Of a DNA stretch of 64,000 nt, positions 1-10,796 are shown piece by piece. The stretch covers positions 93,712,075 through 93,776,074 of the forward strand of contig NC_092872.1 in the NCBI RefSeq assembly GCF_028372415.1, given 5' to 3'. Both the position numbers and the translations under genes were made by a program. This stretch comes from Notamacropus eugenii (lineage: Eukaryota; Chordata; Mammalia; Diprotodontia; Macropodidae). The notes below the pieces were generated by a model. It had not been told where the DNA came from. It did not search any database and saw nothing but the letters and a program-made list of their open reading frames with translations. Numbering within the stretch: the first letter of the stretch is position 1; each line of letters starts with the position of its first letter.

Positions 1-842
1 ATCATATCAACAACAAAACTAACAGAAACCACATGATTATCTCAATAGATGCAGAAAAAGCTTTTGACAAAATACAACACCCATTCCTGTTAAAAACACT
101 GGAGAGCATAGGAATAAAGGGAACTTTCCATAAAATAATAAGCAATATCTACTTAAAACCTTCAGCAAGCATTATATGCAATGGAGATAACTAGATGCAT
201 TTCCAATAAGATCAGGGGGGAAATAAGGATGTCTATTATCACCACTAATATTCAATATGGTACTAGAAATGTTATCTGTAACAATTAGAGAAGATAAAGA
301 AATTCAAGGAATTAGAATAGGCAAAGAAGAAACTAAGTTATCACTCTTTGCACATGATATGATGATATACTTAGAGAATTCCAGAGAATCAAGTAAAAAA
401 CTGCTTGAAATAATAAACAACTTTGGCAAAGTTGCAGGTTACAAAATAAACCTGCACAAATCTTCTGCATTCCTATATATTAGTAATAAAGCCCAACAGC
501 AAGCAATAGAAAGAGAAATCCCATTTAAAGCTAGGGTAGATACTATAAAATATTTGGGAGTCTACTTGCTAAACAAACCCAGGGACTATATGAACATATC
601 TAGAAGACACTTTTTGCACAAATAAAGTCAGATCTAAGTAAGTGGAAAAACATCAGTTGCTCAAGGACAGGCCAAGCCAATATAATAAAAATGACAATTC
701 TACCTAAATTACTTTACTTATTTAGTGCCATACCAATCAAACTATCAGAAAATTATTTTCTAGAGCTGGAAAAAATAATATCAAAATTCATTTGAAAGAA
801 CAAAAGGTCCAGCATATCAAGGGGAGTAATGAAAAGAAATGC
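1..842 (+). mobile_element. L1 LINE fragment, reverse-transcriptase part of ORF2
   Basis: The translation matches the middle of L1 ORF2. It holds an IDAEKAFDK block near 45-75, a GCLLSPLIFNMVLEML block near 227-275, then a 122-codon open run (257-625) and a segment ending KNKRSSISRGVMKRNA. The element enters from the left edge of the window and stops abruptly at about 842. It is dead. There is a one-base frame change near 188-192, a stop in place of Gln in the RQGC block near 225, a further frame change near 605, and TGA in place of Trp near 793. The catalytic FADD motif reads FAHD (near 347-358), which by itself should abolish polymerase activity. The match to L1 is clear; the subfamily is not. 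Confidence 0.93.
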
Positions 843-1400
843 TAGGGAAGGTGACCTGATCATAGTTACCAGAGAAGGAAGCACTGACATCTGGGTTTTC
901 AAAGCCAGGGGCAGGGTGGCTTTAGCTGCTTTCCAGAGTCATCATCTGGACAAACAAACACTTCTAGTCAGTAAGCCCCAAAGTAATCACCAGACATGAC
1001 TTCCTCTGCCTGACCATAATTCAACAGACAGCTACAACTGTCTGACCATAATTATTAGAGAGGGAAGCACAACATCTGGGTTCTCAAAGCTGAGGGGACT
1101 CCTTAGTGGCTTCCCAGAGTCCTCATCTGATCAAACAAACACTCTTACAAAAACTAAGCCCCAAAGTAAAACCTCACCCTGAGAGTATTTATACCACTTT
1201 TAGAGCCAGAGGGCATCCCAACCCTTGAGAATCAGTGCCTCATTAACTATATGCTATATGGTTGTCACATAGTATCTATTATATTGCATATTTATATTTG
1301 CGTATGTATCTATATGCATACAATTTAATAAGGTAGTAACAAAGTGGCTTTCTTTGTGTTCCCTTATATAATTTTTTCTGTTTTTTCTATTCATTTAAAA
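843..1400 (+). mobile_element. LTR-like fossil (possible solo LTR piece)
   Basis: Directly after the L1 break lies sequence unlike any LINE or SINE here. Two diverged direct copies of about 140 bases are followed by a TATA-like box (tatttata near 1188) and an AT-rich stretch. Tandem repeats upstream of a TATA box are typical of an LTR U3 region. I cannot place the ends, see no internal retroviral genes, and cannot name the family. It could instead be an unrelated tandem repeat. Confidence 0.35.
862..1183 (+). repeat. Two-copy direct repeat of about 140 bp
   Basis: The copies run about 862-1005 and 1047-1183. Both contain gaagcac, acatctgggtt, ctcaaagc, cagagtc, catctg, acaaacaaacac and taagccccaaagta in the same order and spacing. 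They are visibly diverged, so the duplication is old. Confidence 0.7.
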
Positions 1401-1649
1401 AAAAGGTTTATTGATTTGTTTTATATTTATTACCCTCTACCTTATTCTTAAGCCTTTTATTGGGAAACCTCATCACCCTGCAAGACCCCATCAGGCTTGG
1501 TATTCTGCTTCATCACTACCTTATGTCTCTTTGATTGGAGGGTGGAACCATTAAGTCTGACACCTTCATTTAAGGAGGTTTCTAACCTGGCTACATCACT
1601 TTAGGGCTTGCCTGACTTTTCCACCATGTCCCTAGATTGGGTACTTTCC

Positions 1650-1835
1650 CTGACTGTACTCCCTTCCCTTCTGCTTTTTTCAGTTTTGTTTTATCTTCCC
1701 CCATTAGAATGTAAGATCCTTGAAGTAAAGGACTGTGGGTTTTTTTGTTTTCTTTTGTTTTGTATTTGTATCTCCAGTACTTAGCACAAGGCTTGGCACA
1801 TTGTAAATGCTTAATAAACATTTTTTGACTGACTG
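1650..1835 (+). mobile_element. L2 LINE 3' end
   Basis: It has the typical L2 tail order: a 'aagatccttgaag..aaggactg' block, 'tttgtatctccagtacttagcac', 'ggcttggcacattgtaaatg', then 'cttaataaac' and a short gactgact tail. 1401-1649 and 1836-2059 hold nothing I recognise. Confidence 0.75.
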
Positions 1836-2059
1836 ACCAAACAACCCATCATCCCCACCCCCAGCTCATGTTTTCTTTTAAAGAAGAGATTTGACTTCTT
1901 GCACCTTTAAGTCACAAAGGAGATACTCATAGGGTATTTTAGTATTTTTATATCAGATACTTTTTTGCATCTGTTTCCCAATGACACTCCCTCATAAATC
2001 TCTATTTTAAGTTTATGAGGCTCAGGTCTATAATCCTTAAGGAATGTCTGATATATCTC

Positions 2060-2235
2060 CCTTAGTGCTTATAGGATCATAGGATTTAGACCTGGAAAGA
2101 GCTTTAGAGAGAAAATAGCTCAACCCTCTAATTTTATAAATGAGGAAACCAAGGCCTGGTTGTTAATTAATGCATTTGGAGCTTCAAGCTTCCCTCTCAG
2201 AAAGTGGGTGTCGTTTCAAGGTCATCCAGTGTAGA
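2060..2235 (-). mobile_element. MIR-family CORE-SINE, antisense
   Basis: It reads 'ggatcataggatttagacc', then 'attttataaatgaggaaacc' and 'aaggtcatcc', the usual antisense MIR layout. It is eroded at its distal end. An AT-rich tatgtatata run follows at 2330-2425. Confidence 0.6.
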
Positions 2236-2569
2236 TGAAGTAAAGGCAAACAGCAGATATACATAGACAACAGCAATTGTGCTTCATCTTAAAGAAAGCA
2301 GAAAGTGAGAAGTAGAATTTGTTAGGGAAAGTATATGTCTACGTATGTATATATACACAGGCATATGTGTATGTTTATATATATGTATATGAGTATCTAT
2401 ATATCTATATCTACAAATAAATATATCTCTGCTTAATTGCAGCTGGGGTGGGGAGCGGAAGGGGTAAAAAAGAACAAAGTAAAAAGTCCATAGCCAAGAA
2501 TCAAAAAAACTAACAAGGAAGCAAAGAAAAGATGGACAGCTCTCAACACAACTCATAGTATTTATTACA

Positions 2570-3630
2570 TATGCTTTATTGAAATGGAAATTTATTGCTA
2601 TGCTTTGAAATCTCTCTTACGTTCTGCTATGCACATGACAATCTTTTTTTCTTTTTCTTATTTCATATTTAAATTTTAATATTTAAGTTTATAATGTGTT
2701 TCTTTTTCTTTTCTTATTGTGTATTTAAGAAAAAAAATCTAAAAAAGTGTAAAGTCCCAGGATCATTAGTAGAGAGCAGCAAAGCAACAGATAGAGCCAG
2801 GGGTCAGAACCAAGGAGTCCAAGAATGAAGTAGGAAGGCAGGCTAGGAAGTTCATTCGAGATGCAAGAGCTGATGCAACAAACAATAGTTGATATAAGGC
2901 CAAAGGTAAAAATTCAGTTAAATTGAGAGTAGACCTGGAAAAGACTAACTACTAACTGAGTAGGGAGGAAAAAGACTGACATTCAGTAATAAATTCATAG
3001 ACCTGTTTAAAAACAGATATAGCTATATCCCTAGAACCAGAAAGCATCTACCTGTGGTTCTGGAAGAAACTCAAAGATGAATCTTTGGAAATGTGGGTCA
3101 AAGTATGCCATTTGTCATCACAAATAGCTACCTTTTTGGAGGATTGATTGTCTCTATAAAAATAATTCCAGAAGGGAATAAGGAATTACATACCTTTGAA
3201 TTTTCATCATACAAATACCTGCTGATAGAATCTAGAAGGTAGCTTCATTATAATGATACTAAATCCTTTTGATTTAGTTACTGATTCTGCTAATTAATGA
3301 GGATTAGTCTTGAACTCTGCTCTAAAATGAAGAAGAGACCAGCAACATTCCAGCATCATTCTCAGATGAGCTTCTGGGTCATGCCATATGCTATACAAGT
3401 GGCACATTCCATTCGTATAACTAGGCAGGAAAAGTATAGTCACCAGTTAAGACACCATCCATGAACAATATAGCCAAGAGTGGATGAGGCAACTCTATGA
3501 GGAATAAGTGAGGAGAGTTAACATTCCTGGAAACTATCATCCCCAAAGGAGGCTTTGACCCTATGAAAGGCAATTGTGGGCACACTTAACTGAATTTTTG
3601 CCTATATTACAATGCAACAGTTCATGGTAA
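2570..3630. other. Unassigned single-copy-looking DNA
   Basis: It opens with two T-rich near-copies (about 2646-2680 and 2700-2735, both tttctttttctt then tatttaa). The remainder shows no repeat family and no convincing coding frame. Confidence 0.4.
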
Positions 3631-3632
3631 GG

Positions 3633-3822
3633 AGAGACAGACAGACAGACAGACAGACACAGAGACAGACAGACACAGAGACATACAGAGAGACAGAGAG
3701 ACAGAAAGAGAAAGAGAGAGAGGAAGGAAAAAAGGAAGGAAGGAAGGAAGGAAGGAAGGAAGGAAGGAAGGAAGGAAGGAAGGAAGGAAGGAAGGAAGGA
3801 AGGAAGGAAGGAAGGAAGGAAG
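3633..3822. repeat. Purine-strand microsatellite: (ACAG)n then (GGAA)n
   Basis: About 90 bases of acag/agag repeats pass into about 23 near-perfect ggaa units. Nearly every base on the + strand outside the ACAG part is a purine. The long open frames on both strands here are artefacts of the repeat. Confidence 0.97.
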
Positions 3823-4054
3823 ACAATTACAGATTTTTAGCTTTCTGGCACTGCTTCAAAAAAATCAAATGGCAAAGCAAATGCTAACCAAAATTCAAGT
3901 AAGATTCTCTCACAGGCTGGAAAAGACTGGTTTAAAAGTGACCTTGGCTCTTTTTTTAGCTGGCACTGATACATCTTTTATGATAAAGTCCTGGAAACCT
4001 AGAAGACCTTTTAGTCAGACAAATGAGGGACCACAAGTAAAAACTGATCTTAAA

Positions 4055-4245
4055 TCATAGATCATCTCAGAATATTAAAACTGGAAGGAACCTTCAGGAT
4101 CATCTAGTCCAGTTATCTTATTTTACAGATGAAGAAACTGAGGCCCAGAGAAGTAATCTGACTTGCCCATGACCTAGTGATGGAACCAGAGCTCTTGGAA
4201 TCAGATCTCCTGCCTCCTAGTCTAGTGCCCTCTCATCATTATTTA
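4055..4245 (-). mobile_element. MIR-family SINE, antisense
   Basis: It reads 'aaactggaaggaaccttcag', 'catctagtcca', 'ttttacagatgaagaaactg', 'aggcccagagaagtaatctg', and 'cctcctagtctagtgccct' at the far end, so it is nearly full length. Confidence 0.85.
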
Positions 4246-4294
4246 TCCCATTGTACATTTGACAGACAACTGCACACTGACTAAAGTAGCATTA

Positions 4295-4543
4295 CTCAGT
4301 TGAAAGGCAACTTGTTAATGGTGGATAAAGGGCTGAAGTTAGGAAGACTGAGTGAGATTCACATCTTGCTTCAGACACATCACGTGACCATGGGCACTCT
4401 CCTCTCCTCTCCCAACCTTAGTTTCCTCCTCTATAAAACAGGGTTAATAACAGCAGGGTTATTGTGAACACCACATTGGATGATATATGTAAAGGAATTT
4501 GCAAACCTTAAGATATGTAAATGTCAGCTATTATTATCACCAA
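4295..4543 (+). mobile_element. THER1/MIR CORE-SINE
   Basis: A tRNA-like head remnant (gtggataaagggctgaagtt) is followed by the CORE (cacgtgaccatgggcact, ttagtttcctcctctataaa) and the MIR tail (ttgcaaaccttaag, tcagctattattat). It is almost complete. Confidence 0.75.
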
Positions 4544-5860
4544 AGAAAGAAACTGGCTCAGTTAGGGAAATAAGCCAGAAAGAAATGAAAAGCGTTAAGG
4601 TTTTGTGGGAGTTGAGTTCTTTCCAGCTGCCTTCTAATCTGTGCCATTTCAAATCTATGTCAGGCAAGAGTGGAGTGGGTTTTTATTATTGTGTGATAAG
4701 TGTTATCATATCTTATTCATGTATGGCTTACTGCTTAGGGTGACATTGATGGCCACAATGTTTGTTTGGAAATTCTTCCCACAGTTCGTTTATGACAGGA
4801 AGAATACAACTGGCCCAAGAGAGCCCTGGACAAGTTACTGAGCTTGTCAAGTGAAGACTAATGCACTAAACAAAATCCAGCATTACTGAAGCACTTCTGA
4901 TGGGAGAATTGGTCATTTTCTTTGTATTCACTTTAGGAAAACAAACGAAATCCACCTCCCTCTGAGTTTCATTGATTGTTTGGTCCTTGGGTGTGTCTTT
5001 AGTGACTTACGCCTCAGTCTAAACCTGCATCCAGAGCATAACCAAGCTATGAGGGCTTTGTTGACTCTCAACAGAAGGCAAGTTTGTTCTATGTGTCCCA
5101 GAGAGAAACTGGCTAAAATTGTAACATGACTCCAGCACCCAGAAGAGAAGAATCTTCAGGCTTGAAGTTACTGCTGCTTTTGACTAATTTCTGGAAGCTT
5201 CATAATAATTTAGTGTAATAGTCCATCCAATGAAGCTATCGCCTTTGAAACAGCTCCAATATTCTACAAGAAGACATTTCTGCACAAGGATTGCAATGAT
5301 TTACCAAGAGATCTCTGTTCTACTGTAAGACTTCTTGAAGGGTCAGTTATTTCTTATGAGGAACTACCTACTACTAATTTAACTTGAGTACTTACACAGG
5401 GTCATACAGCAAGTCTGAGGCAAAATTCAAATCCGTTTTCCAGACTCTAAGTTCAGCGTTCTCTTCATTGGATCATTAGTTGTGCCTGTTAGAGTAGAGT
5501 CAAGCATTTCTTATTGAACATGGTTTCCAGATTCATTATCCTGTTTGTCTCTTTGTGTGTATATATAAACATATACAAACATGCACACATACATGTAGAG
5601 ACATGCTAATAAATGTTTAAAAACAGGCTCCCCCAAAATGTATGCAGAGCACAGTTTTATGTTTAATCTTTAAGTCTAACATCTTTCTCCACCACTTTAT
5701 TAAATCTTGAAAATCAACAAAATAACAGACATCTAGATGATAGAGATAGAAAATCATGTTGGTACGCGTATAGGTTCAGAAATATGACTGCTAATGTGGA
5801 AAACCCTCCCAATAATGTAGATGGGAAGCCCATCTGTAATTGAAAAGAGAGAGTTGTCTA
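4544..5860. other. Mostly unassigned DNA with one MIR scrap
   Basis: A worn antisense MIR piece lies near 5390-5475 (cagggtcatacagcaagtct). The rest shows no family, no long open frame and no splice-flanked exon that I would defend. Confidence 0.4.
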
Positions 5861-5864
5861 AGCT

Positions 5865-5985
5865 AAAGTATTGAAAGGTTATATGAATTGGCCATGGCCA
5901 CATAGTTAGTGTCTTTGTCAGAGGCAATTCTGAAATGAAGGTCTTTTTGACTCCAATCCTTGGTCTAATATCCCTTACTGTATTG
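5865..5985 (-). mobile_element. MIR fragment, antisense
   Basis: It reads ggccatggccacatagttag, then gaggcaattctgaaatgaag and tttgactccaatcc, the antisense MIR order with much erosion. Confidence 0.5.
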
Positions 5986-6140
5986 TACACCATCTCATCA
6001 CTTATCAATATAGATAATTTACCTTTTGAGATTATTACAATTGTATCTCTATCTCTATGTTGATATATATATATAAATACAATAAGATAATCTATATCTT
6101 TCTGGCTATATAGATACAATAGGATATCTACATGGAGAAA

Positions 6141-6153
6141 GATAGATAGATGT

Positions 6154-6218
<65 letters not shown>

Positions 6219-6292
6219 GATAAATAGATAGATGATAGATGGATAGATAAATGATAGGTAGATAGATAGATAGATAGATAGATAAACAGATA

Positions 6293-6330
<38 letters not shown>
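6141..6330. repeat. (GATA)n followed by (GA)n
   Basis: The gata/taga tetramer is repeated, with interruptions, to about 6296. A pure ga dinucleotide run then extends to about 6330. Confidence 0.97.
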
Positions 6331-6332
<2 letters not shown>

Positions 6333-6376
6333 AAGAGATACAATAGAAATATCTTGAATTTGAAGTACAAAATGTA

Positions 6377-6438
6377 GGGTGTCCCTAAACTCTTAATGGA
6401 GTTTAAAAAGCTTAAAAACTTTACACTTTAGAACACCC
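6377..6438. mobile_element. Mariner-like palindromic MITE
   Basis: The 62-base segment begins gggtgtccctaaac and ends tttagaacaccc, and its arms are imperfect reverse complements around a central aaaagctt-like core. TA lies just before it. The arms resemble the terminal repeats of very short mariner-derived elements seen in other mammals. Only the ends survive; there is no transposase. Confidence 0.6.
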
Positions 6439-6439
6439 A

Positions 6440-6809
6440 GTTTTGTATAGAACTAAGTTACTTGCTCCCCTGCTACATGCCGAGCTGACCACCCTCATAA
6501 TTAGGGCTGTAAGGCAGCAAAAGAAGCGAATTCACTGAGCACCATACCAAGGTTTTGGTGTGGAATTTGTATGCAGGGTTACTAGGGGGAAGAAACTCAA
6601 TGAGGACATAGACACTTAGTATCGTAGTCAACACAGACAGTACCCTTTCCTATCTCATATAGAATTTACTGTTTTGAAGAGGACAAGCCACAGTGACAAA
6701 TGTCATGCCATAAGAGGACAGATATTTTTAGCTCTTTCATATCATGGTCTGGCAATCAGGCTTGACGAAAAGTTCAAGCTCTTTAGCCTCTATTAGTTTG
6801 TAATATAAT
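6440..6809. other. Unassigned DNA
   Basis: It has moderate GC with no repeat family recognised and no coding signal. Confidence 0.35.
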
Positions 6810-6960
6810 AGAATGTTAGCTTTGAAATTGGAGGGCTTGTGTTCAAATGGTGACATTGGAAAGGTCACTTTCCGTGTCTGGCTTTAGTGTCCTTATCTGT
6901 AAAATGAGGGGATTGGACTAGAGGATCTTGAAGGTTTCTTCTAACCCTAAATCTGTCCTT
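6810..6960 (+). mobile_element. MIR SINE
   Basis: It reads agctttgaaattggagggct, tgttcaaatgg, gtgtccttatctgtaaaatg, then aggggattggactagaggat, a sense MIR lacking its head. Confidence 0.8.
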
Positions 6961-6989
6961 TTCTTACCTCTTTAGTCTTATTTTATCAG

Positions 6990-7215
6990 TTTTTCTTTAT
7001 ATGCTCTCCATTCCCCTTAGACTGGTCTCCTCACTGTCCACCACAGGTTTATCTCCACATCTATGTTTTTGCTTATGTCTTCCCTCCACATCCTTCCCAT
7101 CATGATCAAAATCATAACCATTGTTCTACTTTCAGCTCAAGTCCTACTTCTTCCCTGAAGCCTTCTCTGATGAATATATTCAACATTGCTTTTTCCATCC
7201 CCTCCAAACTTCTAC
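6990..7215 (+). mobile_element. L2 LINE 3' region
   Basis: It contains 'tcagctcaagtcctacttct', 'tccctgaagccttctctgat' and 'ttccatcccctccaa', the usual L2 order. It is cut off by the MAR1 piece that follows. Confidence 0.7.
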
Positions 7216-7216
7216 A

Positions 7217-7320
7217 ATGCTTGTTGTTCAGTTGTTTCAGTTGTGTCCAAGTCTCTATGACCCCATTTGGGGTTTTCTTGGCAGAGATACTGGAGTGGGT
7301 TGCCGTTTCCTTCTCTATCT
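7217..7320 (-). mobile_element. MAR1-type SINE, RTE-tail half
   Basis: It opens ttgttgttcagttgtttcag, then ctatgaccccatttggggtt and ggcagagatactggagtggg, which is the antisense RTE-type tail. The tRNA-like half is missing. Confidence 0.85.
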
Positions 7321-7640
7321 ACAGTTCTTACTGTGCGTTTGTAACACCATTCATTCAACAAGTATTTGTGGACCATAATTATTACCACACATTTCTACTT
7401 GATTCAGGCATTACATTGTTTGCTAATTCTTTTTAATATGAAAGTGTTGAGGAAGCTATACTTCATTGCTAGCAGGAAATCAGGGTGAAGTTTGCCAATT
7501 CCTTTAAGCCACTCTGAGTCTTCACAGATGAAGCCTCTGGAATTATTTATATAGACAAGGAGAATGACCTATCAAAAGGAATTTTATCACTCTAGTACAA
7601 AAGGTAGACTGAAATCAAGAAGTGGCATCTGAAGCAGAGG

Positions 7641-7878
7641 GTTGCCTGGGGGTGCAGAGAATAGAGCGCCAGCCCTGGAGTCAGAAGGACCTGAGTTCAA
7701 ATATAGCCTCAAACATTTACTGGCTATGTGACCCTGGGCATGTCACTTAACCCTGTTTGTCTCAGTTTTTTTATATGTAAAATGTGATGGAGAAGGAAAT
7801 GGAAAAACTACTGCAGTACCTTTGGCAAGAAAATCCCAAATGGAGAGCTGGACATGACTAATCAACCAAACAACACCA
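7641..7878 (+). mobile_element. MAR1-type SINE
   Basis: The degraded head (gggggtgcagagaatagagc) is followed by cctggagtcagaaggacctg, the CORE (tatgtgaccctgggcatgtc), and the RTE tail (gagaaggaaatgg, caagaaaatcccaaatgg, ggacatgactaatc). It is essentially complete. Confidence 0.88.
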
Positions 7879-7879
7879 C

Positions 7880-8730
7880 CTGGGTAGCCCAGAGAGAACA
7901 GGGTTTAAATCCAAACATGCAGAGGAAAAGTTAAAGAGACAGGCAATACCTAAGGACTTCTCTGGCTGTCTGTATACCTGAATTACAAAGAGCTGACATA
8001 GCTTCTGGGACTAAGGAGATTCAGGGAATAAAAGAGCTGAGATTCCTGTCCCGTGGGGATACAGCTGTATGGTAGCTGCAGTTGGGTGGAGAACCTGTAG
8101 GTAAGAGGACTAGAAACTACATGGAAAGCAAATCAGTGAAAATGTAGAAGGCAGCACAATAAGACTCCAGTAGTTTACCCATCTGAGAAGGTTATCTCTG
8201 ATGTTGGATGACATCACCAGACCCAAAGTGGACATCAATAGTTCTGTGAGGAAGTATGCAGAAGTATGATTGGAGAAAGAGGGTGCTTCCAGTACAGACA
8301 CAGCCCTAATGTATGTTTCCCCCTAAACATATGTGTTTTTCTAATCATACATGTGTAGGTTAGATTAGAACACTTTCTGTATAGGTGTTCCTTTTTCCAC
8401 CAGTGGTATGAGAGGTTTCTGGAGCTTCTGTTTATATAAGGAAAGATGCTATCTTGTAATTAATATTACTACGATATTAAGTATACTTTGAACTCATGTG
8501 TTGTCTGATTAGTCAAGTAAAAGACATATCAGTGAGAATTTATTAGCTGTAGCTTTAAGGGGTTACTGATCCAAAGTATGCCTTGAATCTAGGGTAGCTT
8601 ATTAAGGAAGTCCATGTTTGAGGAGAGACCTTAACTATATAAAATTGGAAGTCTCGTAACTGATAGTTTTTCTACCTCTCCCAGTGATTGTTTAGTCCAG
8701 CCAGGCATATAGCAAATGTCTTCTTGGACT
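7880..8730. other. Unassigned DNA
   Basis: There is no repeat family I can name. Short open frames exist on the minus strand near 8110-8301 without homology I recognise. Confidence 0.35.
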
Positions 8731-9062
8731 TTAAAACCATCTTGGTGGTTCCACTACTCAGTCATGTCTGACTCTTTGTGACCTCATGAGCCATAGTAAG
8801 CCAGACTCTTTTATCTTCTGCTATCTTTTGTCCAGATTCATGTTCATTGTTTCCATGACACTATCTCTCCATCTTATCCTCTGTCATCCCCTTTTCCTTT
8901 TGTTTTCAATCTCTCTCAACATCAGGATCTTTTCCAATGAGTCCCATCTTCTTATTTGGTGGCCAAAGTATTTAAGCTTCAGTTTCAGTATTTGTTGTTC
9001 AAGGCACTCTCAAAAGTCTTCTCTGGAACCACAATTCAAAATCATCAGTATCGATACATAAC
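8731..9062 (-). mobile_element. RTE (Bov-B-like) LINE 3' end, antisense
   Basis: It starts with the RTE tail in antisense (ctcagtcatgtctgactctt, then tgtgacctcatgagcc). It continues with 'tcttttccaatgagtcccat', 'tggtggccaaagtatttaag', 'cttcagtttcagta', 'ggcactctcaaaagtcttct' and 'accacaattcaaaatcatca'. This order matches the Bov-B/RTE 3' region as I remember it. It is the likely source family of the tail carried by the MAR1 SINEs here. Confidence 0.8.
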
Positions 9063-10117
9063 ATTTGAATTGGTTGATTTCAAACAGTAATATGAGAGAA
9101 GCAATTATGTGTAATTTCCACTTTTAGAGGTTCCAGGTAACTCTAGAGAGAGTAATCAACCCTTACTGGTTGTTATTAGGTAGGACTCAGGAGAAATTTC
9201 TGAGACAAATTATCAAAGTCATCAAAGCAGACAGCACAATCCCATGCTTGTATCCAAAGGATAACAAAAGTAGGTCCCTAGGACCAGGAGAAAATCTCTC
9301 AAGGGTCTGAAGCACAGTAAGATGACATCTTTTAACTTCTCTACTGTCCTCATCTAGGAGAGAGCAGGGGGATGTCAAACCCTTGTCTGCTCATCCCGGG
9401 AATAGAAGGGCAGCAGTGCCCTAGATAAAGGATCCCAAGACAAGTGGAAACGAGGAAACTCAACTTGCAATAAATCACTGTAGACAGATTCTATTTGGCT
9501 TCTGTGACCTTTTGCAGTCATGTTTCTTTTGTTACATATATTCCTGGATAAAAAGCCTCGATTCCATTCCTCGGCTCCTTCCCTCTCCCCCTCCTCACCC
9601 CCACTCAAGCACTTGCCAAGGAGCCTGTCAGATGGTGGGTGACAACAAGGGAAGAGGTAACATCTGTGACTCAACATTAAGTTAAGTGATTGCACCTTCC
9701 TTCTCTGTTCAATGCAGCATCTCTGCCTGCTCAGCGATAAGCCCTTTACAAACAGTATCACATATCTCCAGTGTTAGAATCGACCCAGGTTTTTGGAGGA
9801 CATTTACAATAATTTTTCTGCTCAAAGTCAAAGCATCTTTATCAGATTTTGTTTACTCCAGAGTGATGAGACAATCGTCACTGGGCATGGTATTTCACAA
9901 GGAATTCTCACCAGCAACTGACTTGCTTACCAGGATGTATGTGCTAGGGGCCTGGAGGCAGGGAGGGGGGCCAGGGATGAAAGCTGGGATGAAAGTTTAG
10001 TCAGGTTCTGACTAAACAAAAGAGACCGTGCTTCAGGGGTGCAGGAAGACTTTAGCCAATCAGAACCAGTTTTGGACAGACAGGTGAAGGAACTGACCCA
10101 AGGCCCTTCTAATGAGT
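9063..10117. other. Unassigned DNA, relatively GC-rich
   Basis: No repeat is recognised. Open frames of up to 128 codons occur on the minus strand (9375-9761) but resemble no protein I know and lack splice context. Confidence 0.35.
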
Positions 10118-10290
10118 CAGCCAGCATGTATTAATGACATACTATGTCCAGGTATTGTGCTAAGGTCTAGAGATAGCTAAAAGAAAAACATGCCTTAACC
10201 TCCAGGAGTTCACATTCCCATTAGCAGTAAAGCTGACATTAAAACCTGGACATTCTGATTTTCAGAGACAGCTCATTCCACTACACCTTG
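10118..10290 (+). mobile_element. Ancient LINE/SINE repeat with 'tactatgt..aggtattgtgc' signature
   Basis: It reads cagcatgtattaatgaca, tactatgtccaggtattgtg, ctaaggtctagagata, then a 'ccaggagttcaca' block and an antisense MIR end. It is one of about a dozen members of this old family in the window. Confidence 0.55.
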
Positions 10291-10689
10291 TTGCCTCACC
10301 AAGTTGGAGAATATCATGCAGCACATGCATTTCTAGAGGGTTTATATGATATTCTGAGAGTCATAAACAAGTTTTGTTTTTTTTTCTGAATGCAATTGTT
10401 ATGCAAGGTGGATGAAGGAATGATATCTATCCATGGGTCTGCATTTACATTCTCCCCCAAGTAGTCATGTTGCTCCTGAGGGCCTAGAAAGACCCAGAGG
10501 TGGCCTGAAGGATGGAATGGAATGAGAGGGTGAGTACATTGACATCTAAAAGCAAAAGTGAGCAATGAACTAAAATATTCATCTCTTTGTTCCTGGCCAT
10601 CCGACAAAATAATTCTGCACACTCCAGAACTAGAGAGAAGAGAGAGAAGTGGATAGTGAAGATGATAGTGAAGGTGGAATTGACGGCAA

Positions 10690-10785
10690 AGATCATTGGC
10701 ATGGATATAGCATTTGATACTTAAACAGCATTTTATACACATTATTTCATTTGATCTTCATAACAACTTTGGAAGATAGCAGATA
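10690..10785 (-). mobile_element. MIR/MIR3 3' end, antisense
   Basis: It reads tatagcatttgatacttaaa, then ttatttcatttgatcttcat and aacaactttggaagatagc. Between 10291 and 10689 I see nothing. Confidence 0.6.
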
Positions 10786-10796
10786 CACACAGACAT

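Noticed and set aside
3602-3887. Open frames on both strands, Arg/Glu/Lys-rich and Pro/Ser/Phe-rich
   Set aside because: They are translations of the (ACAG)n and (GGAA)n microsatellite.
6141-6330. Regular GATA spacing that could suggest a CRISPR-like array
   Set aside because: It is a tetranucleotide microsatellite without unique spacers, in a eukaryotic genome.
8786-9061. 91-codon hydrophobic frame resembling a membrane protein
   Set aside because: It is an antisense reading of the RTE LINE 3' end.
9375-9761. 128-codon minus-strand frame
   Set aside because: No recognised motif and no flanking splice sites; chance in a GC-richer stretch.
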